Shown here: piece by piece, positions 11,156 to 23,231 of the stretch | Numbering within the stretch: position 1 is the stretch's first letter | Layout: each line of letters opens with the position of its first letter | NCBI RefSeq assembly: GCF_000715075.1 | Contig: NC_134087.1 | Span: 191,115,276-191,179,275 of the forward strand | DNA length: 64,000 nucleotides | Direction: 5' to 3' | Source: Nicotiana tabacum | Lineage: Eukaryota > Streptophyta > Magnoliopsida > Solanales > Solanaceae | Position numbers and translations under genes: made by a program | Notes under the pieces: generated by a model | What the model was told of the DNA's origin: nothing | Databases searched by the model: none | Seen by the model: the letters and a program-made list of their open reading frames with translations, nothing else

Positions 11156-14100
11156 TGTAACGACCCGATCGGTCGTTTTGAGCTCTAGTGCGTCATTCAG
11201 CAGTTTGAGGCTATGAGCAGCTTCATCTCAGGTATATTGACTTGTGTGTATGGTCAGAATTAAAATTCAGGAAGTTTGGAGTCAAATCTAAATGAAAATT
11301 CTCATTTTGAAAGCTTAAAATTGAAGAAATGAACTAAGATTGGAATTTTGAGTAAACAACCTCAGAATTGGGATCTGAAAGTTCCAGCATGTTCGTATGA
11401 TGATCTTGGACTTGGGCGTATGTCCGGATTTGGTTTTGGATAACCCGTGAGCATTTCGGCGTATATTGTGGAAGTTAGTATTTTAAAAGAATTTCATAAA
11501 TTTGGGTTGGAAGGCATTTCAGTGTTATTGATGTCCGTTTGGAATTCCGAGACTGGGAGTAGCTCCGTATGGTGATTCTGGATTTGGGAGCACGATCGGA
11601 AGTGAATTCGGAGGTCCGTAGGTCATTTTGGAGCCGTTTGGCTAAATATAGAAATTTGAAGGTTTTTGAGAAAATTCGACCGGAAGTGGAAATTTTGATA
11701 TCGGGGTCAAAATGCGAATTTTATGGTTCGGATAGCTTTGTTAGGTGATTTGGGACTTAGGAGTGTATACGGAATATTTTTGTGATGACCGGTGTAGAAT
11801 TAAGCTTGAATCGGCAAAGTTAGTATTTTGGCGAATTCCGGTTGATAGGTGAGATTTTGATTCGAGGGTGGGAATGGAATTCCGAGAGTTGTTGTAGCTT
11901 CGTTATGTCATTTTGGACTTTTCTGCAAAATTTGAGGTCATTCGGACTAGTTTTGACGTGTTTCGGCATCGGATGTGGAAGTTAGAAGCTTCAAAGTTCA
12001 TAGGTTTGAATCTGATGCGAATTTGGTGTTGTGATGTTGTTTTGAGCGTTACGAAGGTTGAAACAAGTTTGAACGATGTTATGGGATATGTTGGCATGAT
12101 TGGTTGAGGTCCCACTGGCCTCGGGTGAGTTTTGGGTGGTTAAACGGACTATTTCATCTTTGAAAAAAATTGCAGAAATTTTTAGGCTTCTGCTGTGCCC
12201 AGAAAATTTCAGGCGCGAGGTGTCCAGTTTGGAAGCTCATATATTGTAATCTATAAGAAATCGAAAAAATTACAAAACAAGAAAGTTGTATCCCTTACAT
12301 TCTAGTTTTCATAAAGTTAAACCATTCATGATTTGGATATTATCTCAGAAAGTTATGGTGGATCAAAAATGGCTAGTAGAGCGATTTCGACAGAATTTAC
12401 GGATGCGCTTTAGAAGCTCATATCTCGGGATATATAAAGAGTTATATGGTGTACAACCTATCAAATTAAAGATCTTCGAGTCTAGTTTCTAAATCTTCAA
12501 ACCATTTGCCATTTGGATATTTATACAATATGTTATGGGTGTTTAAGCAGAAGGTGTCCGACAAGGGAAAATTTTAATAGCATGTACAACTTGTATAGCA
12601 CAAGTGCAAGGTACAACTCGACGAAGCACGGACAGATTCTTTAAAACACGGATTTGGCTTATTTCTTTCATTTCTTTCATTTGGCTTGGATTATTTTGGA
12701 GAGAATTTCAAGGGGGATTTCATCAAGCATCAAAGGTGAGTTGTTTCTACTTATTTCCAAGTTAAATACATGGATTAGAGCTGAAAACTCAAGTAATTTA
12801 TGGACAAAAATGGTGGTTTAGAGCTTGAAATTTAAGAGAAATAAGATTTGAAGATTTGAGGGGTCATTTGAACTTCGATTTTGGTAAATTTTATATGTAC
12901 GGACTCGTGGCGAGACGAGGAATCCGGTGTGACTTTCGTAATTTTTCGAGAAGTGAGTCGGGGGCTCGGGTTTTTCCAACTTCGTGATTTTTAGCGTTTT
13001 TCGAGTATTTTCGATTGGGTATTGTTCCCTTAGCATATTGTGATGTATTCGCTCTGATTTTGGTTAGATTCGACGCGCGTGGAGGCCGATTTGAGGGGCA
13101 AAGGCGTCACAAGCTATAGATTTCACCGGTTCGATGTGAGTAATGATTTTAAATGATGCACTGAGGGTTTGAAACCCCGGATTGCACAACATACTGCTAT
13201 GTTGAGATGAGACACGCGTTGTATGACAAGCGCGGGGTCATTTACTATTAGGGATTGTGACTTGGTCCATCCCAGTTGATATTTTTACCGCGTAATTGAT
13301 AAAGATTTATTGTTTTTCACTATGATTGGGCTTATTTCTATATTTGGGCTTCGTGCCAATTATTTGAAATCTTTTGTGAATTTACATCACTATTTTCCTC
13401 ACGAATTGAAATATTATTTGAACTCAGTCCAATTGAATTATATTATTTTGTGAACTCAGCTACATTTATACTCAATTCGAGATTTAATGATATTTATAAT
13501 GCTGTTGAGCTGAGCACTATTGTTTTACTGATGCCCAAGAGGATTATGATTATTTTCTGGACTGATTGAGGCCGAGGGCCATACGTGAGGATATGTTGAG
13601 TGATGTGAGGAGGCTTTCAGGCCTCGAGTGTTATATGAGGAGGCTTTCAGGCCTCGTGTGTGATGTGTGAAGGCTTTCAGGCCTATTGATATTGTGCTTG
13701 GGCTGTAGGAGCCCCTCCAAAGTCTATACACACCCCCAGTGAGCGCAGGGTACCCAGGTGAGTTGGGAGTGGGCCCGAGAGGCCGTTGCTTGTGTGTGGT
13801 GAGTTGGGAGTGAGCCTGAGGGGCTGATGTTGTGTGCTGGTGAGTTGGGAGTGAGCCCGAGGGGCTGATGTTGTGTGCTGGTGAGTTGGGAGTGAGCCCG
13901 AGGGCTGATACTATACTGAGATTTACATATTGAGCCCGAGGGGCAAGCTTTTGATTTATCCTTACTGTGGAAATTATTTGTCTTTACTGTTTTAAAAGAA
14001 GAATTATCTGATACTCACTGTTTTACTGTATAACTGATTTTACTACTTGGGATAGCGCTATATTGTGCCGTTATGAGATTTCATGTTTTCAGTCGTTATT

Positions 14101-14532
14101 TATTTTTATTACTCACTGGGTCGGAGTACTCACATTACTCCTTGCACCATGTGTGCAGATACAGGCAGAGCTGAGTTCGCTCCTGATCGCTGATTCTTTC
14201 CAGGCCAGGCGGTGACTAGGAGTAACGAGGTAGTTGTTGACGTCCGCAGCCCCATTTTCTCCCTTATCTTTGTTATTTATGATAATTCCAGACTTTTTAA
14301 GATATTAGTAAACTCTGTAGTAGCTCATGACTTGTGACACCCCGATTTCGGGCTGGGATGGGATGGTTTACCTTGTTCTATCACGTTTATTTCGCATTTA
14401 AGATTATATTACCTATGATTTAGACTTATTCCTGCTAAGTAATTATAAAGGGATGTACTGTTTTGTTGATTGGCTGGCCTTGTCCTCACGAGAGGCGCCA
14501 TCACGACCGGGTTGGGATTTTGGATCGTGACA
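11156..14532 (+). repeat. Tekay/Del-like 3' LTR (sense, about 3.4 kb)
   Basis: It starts TGTAACGACCC and ends GGATCGTGACA, directly after the purine tract. A 19-nt inverted repeat with 7-nt arms lies at 11159-11177. It is homologous along much of its length to the antisense LTR at 34749-37190. No coding region is supported; the open stretches inside are chance. It resumes Tat integrase sequence at 14533 without a gap on the right side. Confidence 0.8.
13596..13925 (+). repeat. Tandem repeats inside the Tekay LTR
   Basis: Two short arrays: about three copies of a roughly 31-bp unit containing GAGGCTTTCAGGCCT (13605-13685), then about four copies of a roughly 41-bp unit containing GGTGAGTTGGGAGTGAGCC (13755-13915). 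The antisense Tekay LTR has a degenerate counterpart around 35270-35550. Confidence 0.75.
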
Positions 14533-14959
14533 GCAACCCCCTATATGCCGGTTTACGGTACAAAGGCAGTCATTCTTACCGAAGTGGAAATCCCTCCCTA
14601 AGGATCATACAGGAAGCTGAGCTCGACGATGCAGAGTGGGTGAGGAGTCATTACGAGTAGCTGACTCCTATCGATGGAAAGAGAATGAATGCAGTTTGCC
14701 ATGGTCAACTTTGTCAGAACAGAATATCCAAAGCCTTTAACAAAAGGATCAAGCCGAGACAATTCACACCGAGGCAGCTAGTATTAAAGAAAATTTTTCC
14801 GCATCAAGATGAATCCAAGGGGAAATTCTCTCCCAACTGGCAGGTCCATACATGGTTCACCGGGTTCTGACAGGAGGAGCTCTCATACTCGCAGAAATGG
14901 ACGGAGAAGTCTGGCTGAAGCCGATCAATTCAGATGCAGTCAAGCGTTACTATGTGTAA
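14533..14959 (+). pseudogene. pol: Tat integrase C-terminus (internal 1 remnant)
   Basis: About 140 codons of the Tat integrase tail resume right after the sense Tekay LTR. The sequence runs from the ATPYM-type motif through IPSLRIIQEAELDDAEW, then FNKRIKPRQFTP and KGKFSPNWQ (the GPY/F-like region), to the family end KRYYV and TAA at 14957-14959. An internal TAG occurs near 14660. A missing base near the GPY motif shifts frame around 14842. The catalytic core lies upstream and is missing, so the fragment cannot act. It closely matches the corresponding parts at 27276-27759 and 40800-41271. Confidence 0.85.
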
Positions 14960-15100
14960 TCTTTTTGCTTTTCTCATATGATGTAATTTGAACTACGCCT
15001 GACCTGATTCCTATTTAAGAGGGGATACATAGGCAGCCCTATGGGTTCGGTCACAATTCAATAAAACTTTTATTTCCCCCCGCAATTGGAAACTAGGGCA

Positions 15101-15127
15101 GAATTTTGAGGAGGACCCTCAAAATTC
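15101..15127 (+). other. Post-pol hairpin, internal 1
   Basis: GAATTTTGAGG (15101-15111), loop AGGAC, CCTCAAAATTC (15117-15127): an 11-bp perfect stem. A second, imperfect copy is at 15193-15219. The same structure occurs in the other two Tat bodies. Confidence 0.8.
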
Positions 15128-15659
15128 CAAAGTTAATTTCAACCAATCATCGCTAGCAGCAGTCGAAAGCATCAATCCATTAAACTGGGGCAGAATTTTT
15201 AGGAGGACCATCAAAATTCCGTAACAAGAAGGTTTGCAATGTCTTGAACCACGTCGCAGTCGTTGGTTCATCTAAAGAAAACTATTCTTAATTATGTATT
15301 TATGTATGCCTTTACTAAATCATGCATGTTTATTGCCAAAATTGCCTTGTTTAGCAACGCTACCCCAATGATACGTACAGTATCACCAGATCAAAGTCGA
15401 GTAGGACAAGCAGAGCCAGCAGGGATACGAACTACCCCCCCCCCCTTTACAAAACTCACGATTTTTCTTCGGATGCAGGCACTTAAGTTGCAAAATCGCC
15501 GAATATACTATACACTCACGAGACTCACATTGCTCAGAAATACAACTCTCAGAACTGTTGCACTTACTCACAGCCGCTATCCGCACACATGTCCCCAGAA
15601 GTCACAATATCGCAATCCGCTATCAGCTAAGAAAATTCTATTATCATTTGCCCTTTTAC

Positions 15660-16350
15660 TTCTTGCATAAGTCTACCATTCTGCCTTCCGAGGTTAAGCT
15701 CTACTTCCACCAGCATTTCTTGCATTGCATAAGGCTACCATTCTACCATTCGAGACTAAGCTTTGTCTCCATCTGTATTTTTGCATTGCATAAGGCTACC
15801 ATTCTGCCTTCCGAGACTAAGCTCTATCTCCATCTACATTCTAGCATTGTATAAGGCTATCATTCTGCCTTCCGAGACTAAGCTCTGTCTCCATCTGCAT
15901 TCTCGCATTGCATAAGACTACCATTCTGCCTTCCGAGGTTAAGCTCTACCTCCATCTGCATTTCTGCATTGCATAAGGCTACCATTCTGCCTTCCGAGGT
16001 TAAGCTCTACCTCCATTTGCATTGGCTGAAAGATTGCCACCTTATTTCACTTGCATCGGCTGAAAGATCGCCACCTTATTTACATTCGCATCGGCTGAAA
16101 GATCGTCACCTTATTTACATTTGCATCAGCTGAAAGATCGCCCCCTTTATTTACATTTGCATCGGCTGAAAGATCGCCACCTTATTTACATCTGCATGGC
16201 TGAAAGATCGCCACCTTATTTATATTTGCATGGCTGATAAACCGCCACCTTATTTACACTTTCACGGCTGAAAGATCACCACCTAATTTACATGTGCACG
16301 GCTGAAAGATCGCCACCTTATTTACATTTGCATTGGCTGAAAGATCGCCA
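15660..16350 (+). repeat. Two adjacent tandem arrays (about 61 bp and 35 bp)
   Basis: The first array (15660-16020) has about six units of roughly 61 bp containing GCATAAGGCTACCATTC and CCTTCCGAG. The second (16022-16350) has about ten units of roughly 35 bp containing GGCTGAAAGATCGCCACC. Units are imperfect. Both arrays recur in internal 2. Confidence 0.85.
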
Positions 16351-17012
16351 CCTACCACATTGTATAGGCTGACAGATCGCCAGACACTGCATCTCATAGG
16401 CTGAAAGATCGCCAAATTATCCGAAGGCGTCATTGTTCGGAGGCACCATTCTCATAGCCCGAGAACACCATTTCATGGCTTGAGGACCCGTTTTATCTTT
16501 TGCATATCATGATTCAAAGGCATCATAGTTCGGAGGCATCATTCTCATAGCCCGAGAGAATCATTTCATGGCCTGCAAATTCTTTATTATACGCTTCATG
16601 GCCCAGGACGTCATGGTCTAAGGACGTCATCCTAACCATCTAAAGACAACTTTCATGTCCAACGGGAATTTGCATCATGTTTAAATTTACGCACAATATA
16701 TGCTTGTATCGCTTACTTGCAGGTAAACCAGCGAGCAACGCCCGTCTCGTTCGGAGCGATCCCGCTCCAGTTCTCGCAGCCTTGTCAGGTTTCAAACCAT
16801 TCACCCCCAACCTGAATATTGCATTCGTTCTTGAAAAGTCTCCATCGGCATATTCCACCGATAGATCCCGAACTACATACGGCATGATTCCTGTGAAACC
16901 AGGGATATGTAGGTAGATCAAAAACCAAATTACGGCCTAAGTCTCCTTGAACCATTTTGTTCGGTCAAAATTGGCCATCATATCTTTATCCGACAACTCT
17001 TTCATCTTTTCC

Positions 17013-17029
17013 GGGTAAAGAGGGGCAGT
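17013..17029 (+). promoter_or_regulatory. Polypurine tract before LTR2
   Basis: GGGTAAAGAGGGGCAGT directly precedes the LTR start TGTTGATACC. This is the RNase H-resistant primer position for plus-strand synthesis. LTR3 and LTR4 have matching tracts. Confidence 0.8.
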
Positions 17030-19286
17030 TGTTGATACCTAATTTTTCTCTTTATATATTTAATATGCAAAATACTCTCAAAATAGCATGTATATGCATC
17101 TATAAGTATGTCCCAAGGTTTTATTATTTTTCTCTTAATTTTTAAAGATTTGTAAATCAATTTATTGCCTTATTTTATCAAGAAACACATAGTAATTATC
17201 CCAAAAATAATCATTTTGGGTGATTCATTTATTGTATTCTCATATTTATATTAAAATAAATCTAGCGTAATGTTTGCATATTTTTTATAAATTTATTTGG
17301 TATTTTTAAAGCTAAATTGCATATAATTGCAATATTGACCTCTTTTAAGATTTAATTGTATTTATAGCTATAAAATTGACTCCAATATTTTTAATTTAAT
17401 AATTATGTATTATTAATCATTTATTACCTTTAATTTATTTCCAAAAATTATTTTACTATTTTTATAAAATAAATGAGGGGAAAATGGCTATTTAAATGAT
17501 AGCCCATTTGCATTTCAATTTTTGCCGGATTTGAACCTCTAATTAGACCCAATTCCAGAACCCAATTACCCAGCCCAAATCCTAATCTACCCGACCCACG
17601 GCCCTTTAAAATAACCCGCATGGATTCCCCTTTAATCCAGGGCGTTGATCAAAATGATCAACGACAACCGTTAACTTTTTCCTTTTTAATTCCCAATTAC
17701 CCCCTAACCCTAATCATTTCCCATCTGTAGTTGCCCTTGGATTCCCTCTTCTCCCAGTTCTTTCTCAAGCTCCTCTCAAACCCTAGCCGCCTCCCTCCGT
17801 TTCCACCATAAAATCGCCTGAATCCATGGCTTCCAAAGCCATTAAAGGCATGTATCGGCCTCTCATGACTCCTACACGCCTGATTACTATTGTTTCAAGG
17901 TCAGACCTTGAAGAAGCTTGGCCCATACTTTGTTTCATTCGAGTTATATGGCTGTCTCCGACCTTGCTCCGGTCAGCCATGGCTATTCAAGCCTGATCTT
18001 GACTTCTCCTGCTTAGATCAATGACTTTCCAAGCCTTTCTCACCATCTGGGTTCTTCCGAAACCCTAAACTTCGGGGTTCCTCTGATTCTTTTAGATCCG
18101 TTGTAGATCTGTGTTTTCTCAAAGTTTCTTTCAAACCCTATACCTTTTCCGATTTAGGGTTCTGTTATGTCATTTCAAAGCTTTTCTGATTTTTAACGTG
18201 TTCTACTATGTTTCTTATGTTGACCTTCTACTGTGTTTCTTATGTTGATTCTTCTACCGTATTTCTTATGTTGTTCTTCTACTGTATTTCTTATGTTGAT
18301 TCTTTTACTGTGTTTCTTATGTTGTTCTTCTACTGTGTTTCTTTATGTTAAAAGTCTTGGTTCTTTCTTAAGGTTTCTGATTTTATTTGCTTTGTTGATA
18401 TTTTTTTTTGCCTGATTCTCTTGTCTTTCATGTCTATACTTGATTGATGGTGAAAACCCTAAAATTTGGGGGTTCGTTCGAGTTTCGAGACTATTTGCTA
18501 TATGATTTGCTTGTTCCTCATCTCTGAACTTTTTTGGTTTCAAAACCCTAATCTCTTTGGACCTATTCGAGTTTTTGAAGTTGTTTCATCTACTGCTCGA
18601 CTGAGTATCAAAATCTTTGTTTCAACTTCTGTTGCTTCATGTGATTTTGATCTCCTGCTATCATTGAAACTCGACTGTACTTTCAGAAAGGTCTTTCTAC
18701 TGGACCCTTTTGCATGTTTCTGATACTCTCCCTTTTCTCTATTAACCTATGTGACTGTCATGTGATTATTCTCTTTGTCATGAGTTCAGCCTCACATGCC
18801 TAATGTTATGCACTCTTTTATATGCTAAATTTCCCTCTCAAAATAACCCTTAATTGTGGACTGATTCCAAACCTCTTTGTGTAATTCTGATTGCACTCTT
18901 GTAATTGATTCTTTCCTTGTTGTACTGATTTCCCTATTTCTTGGACCTATTTGAATACTTTCCTTTGAACTTTCGACCCATACCTTTTCTACTCAATTTG
19001 ATTAATCCCCTTACCTCGATTACATTGGTATCAGATTCTTACCGACCTTTCCTTAATTAGAGTCTGATGAACCCTGCCTCTATTACCTACTGTGTACTTG
19101 TACTATGCTGGAAATACTTCCTTATTGGTCATATTCAGCCCTATGTGATTTCTTTCCTTATTTAGCACTTGCATGTTGCCATTTGATTTTAACTCCTTAA
19201 TTAAAGGAAGTCTTATACTGATTGATTTTAATTGGCACACGATTCTATAATTATTTTCTTGCCTTGTTTTCTACCTATTTTCAAAC

Positions 19287-19294
19287 TATAAATA
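19287..19294 (+). promoter_or_regulatory. TATA box of LTR2
   Basis: TATAAATA preceded by TTTCAAAC and followed by a C/A-rich stretch. It is conserved at the same relative place in LTR3 (32113-32120), and LTR4 has TATATAAA at 45132. Confidence 0.65.
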
Positions 19295-20299
19295 CCTGGC
19301 TTTCTCATTACACAGACACTCTTAGTTTTCTGAACTCACACTTACCTTCAAAAAGCATTCTCTCTTGTTACTTGTATTGTGGACTGTTTTCAAGTCCTGC
19401 TACTTGCTTTTATTGTACTTTGCCTCTTTGAAACTGGTATGTTCTGATTAAGATTTTCAGCAATCACAACAATGTGTCCACTTAATACTTTTACCTTCTT
19501 GTTTGTCTACTGCTTATGTATGGTTCAATACTTACTTTAGCATGCTATAATTTCCTTCAGCCTGTCCTGTTATGAACCCCAAACCCCTGCCCCAATGAGT
19601 TTGATACTATGGTTTGCTTGAGGCATGACAGTACTGAATATTACTATCCATGACTCAAGCTTGATCCCCCTAGGATCCTAACCCCTATGATTCTTTGTTG
19701 TTGTATGTTCTGGTAGGCTTATAGGCATGCCAACATCTCCATTGTTGTGCATGCCCAAAGCTTACCCTTGCCAAGTATGGGCTCTCTACAATCAGTTCCC
19801 AATCCCCGACCCCCTTTTGTGCAAAGTTATCAATTCTATAGCTATTTCCAGTGCCCTTTTCCCTTTTCTTTACTTCCCTAATTATTAAAGTTCTGTTTCT
19901 GCACTTGCACTCTCTCTTAGACTTTAAGTTCTGCCCCCCTCTTGTGAGCCTTGCCTTGGGACCCCCTTGAGCTCCCTCTGAACTTGGACACTTGAGGGCT
20001 GGCCCTTCCACACTGTACTTATCCCCATTCTGATAATACAATTTCGGTGTGAGCACTGCCCAGAGTCCCACCGAGGCTCTTAGGGAACTCTGACACACTC
20101 AAGTTGAGAAAGGCTTTGGATCAATGGTCTTTGAGTTGTCTTATCTCATAACTCAGTGAGGAAGTCAGAATCAGGCTACCTCTAGTTGTACTCTTATTTG
20201 TATTTTTTGATGTAATTTACTATTCCGGTTTGTAATAAAGTGTAATAAACACTTGGGGCTGGCTAGTGAAAAGGGGTGGGTAACTATGCATGCAAAGGG

Positions 20300-20965
20300 T
20301 AGAAATCATGCCTATAGGGTTATTCTGAATTCTTCATATTCAATTACATATAGAAACCATGTCTGCATGTTGTTCTAATTCTGCATATTCAATTACATAT
20401 AGAAACCATGCCTATAGATTGTTCTAATTCTGCATATTCGATCACATATAGATATCATGCCTATAGGATCGTTTTGAATTCTGCATATTCAACTGCATTA
20501 GATACCATGTCTATAGGTTTTAAACAACTTCTGTATTTAGATACCATGTCTTTAGGTTTAAACAGCTTTTGCATTTAGATACCATGTCTATAGGTTTTAA
20601 ACCGCTTCTGAATTTAGATACCATGTCTATAGGTTTCAAACAGTTCTGTACTTAGGTACCCCATCTATAAAGGTTTAAAATCAGTAACGCCTAGAAAGCA
20701 TGCCTATAGGAGTTTCTAATAAAAAATCTGATTCGCCTCACTTAGTGTTAGATCTAAAATCAGTAATATTGGATATCATCATTTGCAGAACTTGTAATCA
20801 ATTCGTTCAAATTCTGTCTCTCTTTAATAATATGAGTCCCTCACTTAACTAGTGTAACAAGTATGCATATAGGACTTTAAATAATTCATTCCAAATTTTA
20901 TTAGCTCATCACCTTCAGAGTTCAATAGATATCATGCATATAGGACCCCGTCGAAACACTTAGGC
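20300..20965 (+). repeat. Reiterated CATGCCTATAGG motif array in LTR2
   Basis: About a dozen degenerate copies of ATCATGCCTATAGG or ACCATGTCTATAGG, spaced roughly 35-60 bp near the start and wider later. The equivalent array in LTR3 is at 33135-33800, and a diverged one in LTR4 at 47610-48010. Confidence 0.8.
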
Positions 20966-21915
20966 AAGCCCTAGGGTAATAAATATAAATTGAATCTGCT
21001 TCTGTGAATAATTACAACCAGCAGGCAGGCCTAATTCGGACTTCTTATCTGAGTTATGTGATAAGCTGAAACTCTCCCAACAATTTCCTCTCACTCGTCT
21101 TTAATACCTTTTAAATCAGACCTAAACAGTATGTGCAAGTCATGCTAATTACGTGCTTCTTTGTTTAAGGAGGTATATTTGAGCCTCTACTTGTTATATG
21201 CTTTCCCAATTTACAATACGTGTTTTGTATGTCGCCTTAGAGTTTTTTTTCCTTTGAAACTACAAATAAGCCTAATATCCCTCCCTTGTAGGATTAGTAG
21301 TCCTAAATGCCTCCGGGACTGATAGGATTGGGATGGGTAATAGCATGCAATAAGTAAACGAGACCAATCCGCGCTGTAAATACCTTAACAGAGTGGGAAG
21401 GGTAGATATGGATATGATGACCACGCGATAATGTCACGTGTAATCCCTCATTGAGGAGTGGTTACCAGGCATTGTGTGGGGTGATCCATATTGTTAATAA
21501 ACCTAGGACCCATTTCCCTTATTTCTTTATTCCTTTTATCATTTCAACTCCTTCGTTAAAAATCGACTTTCTTTGCTCTTTCAAATTTTGTTTATTTTCA
21601 AACCATTATATGAAACCCTCTCTTATTTGAGCCCTATTTGTCTATATGCTAATTGCACCCAAAATTCACAATAATTGTCTGGCCGGGAACCACACTAGTG
21701 GATTCTGAGGGGTCCTAACACCTTCCCCTTGGAATAATTTTAAGCCCTTACCCTAATCTCTGGTTATTCAAAATCAAACTCTTTTGGTGTCCTAATGCAC
21801 CCTAATCATTAGGTGGCGACTCTTCAAACACAAACCCAATTCCCAAAAGGAATGAGTTGTCCTTCTAAATGTCATAAACTCGATTTCGCTCTAGAAAAGG
21901 GGGGGCGCGACAGCA

Positions 21916-21934
21916 TGGCGACTCCGCTGGGGAT
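21916..21934 (+). promoter_or_regulatory. Primer binding site, tRNA-Arg (internal 2)
   Basis: TGGCGACTCCGCTGGGGAT, three bases after LTR2, is a perfect complement of the 3' end (with CCA) of plant tRNA-Arg(ACG) as I know it. Confidence 0.9.
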
Positions 21935-23231
21935 TTTTAGGCTTTTACCATTTCAGACTATTATTGTTAATTTATGTTTCTTTATGCGCAATTATCTGTT
22001 TATTTCTTTCAAGCATTCAATTTTCTTTTTGATTGCAAAACTGACTTGTCTTTTTGTTTCTTTCCTTTACTACCGCTTTAAATTATGAAAAAACTGTTGT
22101 ATTTACTGTTTTCCTAACATGCAAATACGTGACAACCTGCTTTAATTGCTGCATAATCATGCTCAACATCATATTCCACTCTTGCCAAATAAAATGTCAT
22201 AGCAACGCTTATAATGAGTGGTTGCGCTCTTCCGATATTGTCACCCCCTAAATCCGGAAAAGGCGTATTTGCAGTAAAATCAGTCGATCAACGGTGTAGT
22301 CGATGGTTCCGTGCCTTTCCCCTTTGAGTTGTCCGCTCAAGGGTACCAGTCTAAAACCCCATAGAAACCTTACTCTCTTTAACTATGCATGCATCATGGT
22401 CAAACCTAGTCGAGTCAGTTATGTTGTCCGCATAATCACTTTTTAAGATAGCCTGGTCCACTGGGTTTCCCTAAAATCCAAAACGGACGTTACCACGTTC
22501 TGTGCATTTATTTGGAGAACTAAATGCTTTTATGCTAATTGTTGATATTAAATAGTTGACTCTGGTGAGGGTAGGGTCTTAACCCTTTTGTTTTGCAGAA
22601 AATGAAGAACGAGGTCCCCAACTTTGGTATGGTTAGCATACCCTCACTCTTGCTAGACCGGTGGAGGAGTCTTCCATCAAATGACCAAATCAATGAGTGG
22701 AAAGAGAAGGCCGCCAAAGCTGGGGAAAAGTTGGAATATCTGGAATACAGTCTACTGGAATTGGAAGGAAAAGTGAGGAAAAGAGTCACCGACTGCTAGA
22801 GCGCTGAGGGAAATGAAGGAGAACACATGGCCAAGGCATTTTTACTGGTGAACCTACGCGAACTAGAGGATTTGATCAATGAGAGCATTCAACCTGAGGA
22901 AGATCCTTCTGAGACCAAATAGATAGGAGTTTATCTTTTCGCTTTATGAATGTAATAAGGCCAACGACCACTAGTGATATTTTATTTCCTGTTATTTAGT
23001 GTCGATTTAGGATTTATCTACTTTTTATCAATAAAATGAGGCATTTATCATTCTAAGTTCTCCAAATCAACTTGTCGCTAGGCCTACCTCGGGCACAAAG
23101 AGGTTCCCAAATAGGACGCGATTTACATTCTTGCTCTATGTGTTTAAATATTGCAATGCTTTTTATAAACCTCACTAACTTGTTACATTTTTTTTATTAT
23201 TCCCCCCTCCCCAAAGGTTAGTTCGTGCACT
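21935..23231 (+). other. Tat internal 2: leader with small upstream ORF
   Basis: About 1.3 kb between PBS and gag. A 68-codon frame at 22593-22799 starts MQKMKNEVPN and contains a Glu/Lys/Leu-rich helical stretch. After a TAG the same style of sequence continues to about 22921 (NLRELEDLINE). Ogre-type elements often have an extra ORF before gag; this could be its remnant, but I do not recognise a family. The rest is AT-rich and unremarkable. Confidence 0.5.

Larger units (their letters stand above)
14960..17012 (+). other. Tat internal 1: post-pol untranslated region
   Basis: Roughly 2 kb between the pol stop and the PPT, with no supportable ORF. In order: a conserved motif with GACCTGATTCC and GATACATAGGCAGCC (14990-15052), the post-pol hairpins, a C run of about twelve near 15427, two tandem arrays (15660-16350), and degenerate repeats with CATAGCCCGAGA and TTCATGGC (16430-16640). 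Internal 2 (27760-29830) has the same order. Confidence 0.75.
17030..21912 (+). repeat. Tat LTR2 (about 4.88 kb), shared middle LTR
   Basis: It begins TGTTGATACC and ends GCGCGACA three bases before a perfect PBS. It serves as 3' LTR of internal 1 and 5' LTR of internal 2. A TATA box (TATAAATA) lies at 19287-19294, so roughly the first 2.3 kb is U3. Reiterated CATGCCTATAGG-like motifs follow (20300-20960). Compared by eye with LTR3, 19599-21713 is nearly identical while both sides differ by about 6-7%. Open frames within it are not supported as genes. Confidence 0.85.

Noticed and set aside
16640..16921. 93-codon antisense ORF before LTR2
   Set aside because: Lies in the repeated post-pol region; the corresponding sequence at 29460-29740 and 42950-43215 does not keep the frame.
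19685..20098. 137-codon antisense ORF present in both LTR2 and LTR3 (also 32521-32934)
   Set aside because: It lies in the tract where the two LTRs are nearly identical, so its presence in both is not independent. The matching region of LTR4 (about 47220-47400) has stops in that frame.
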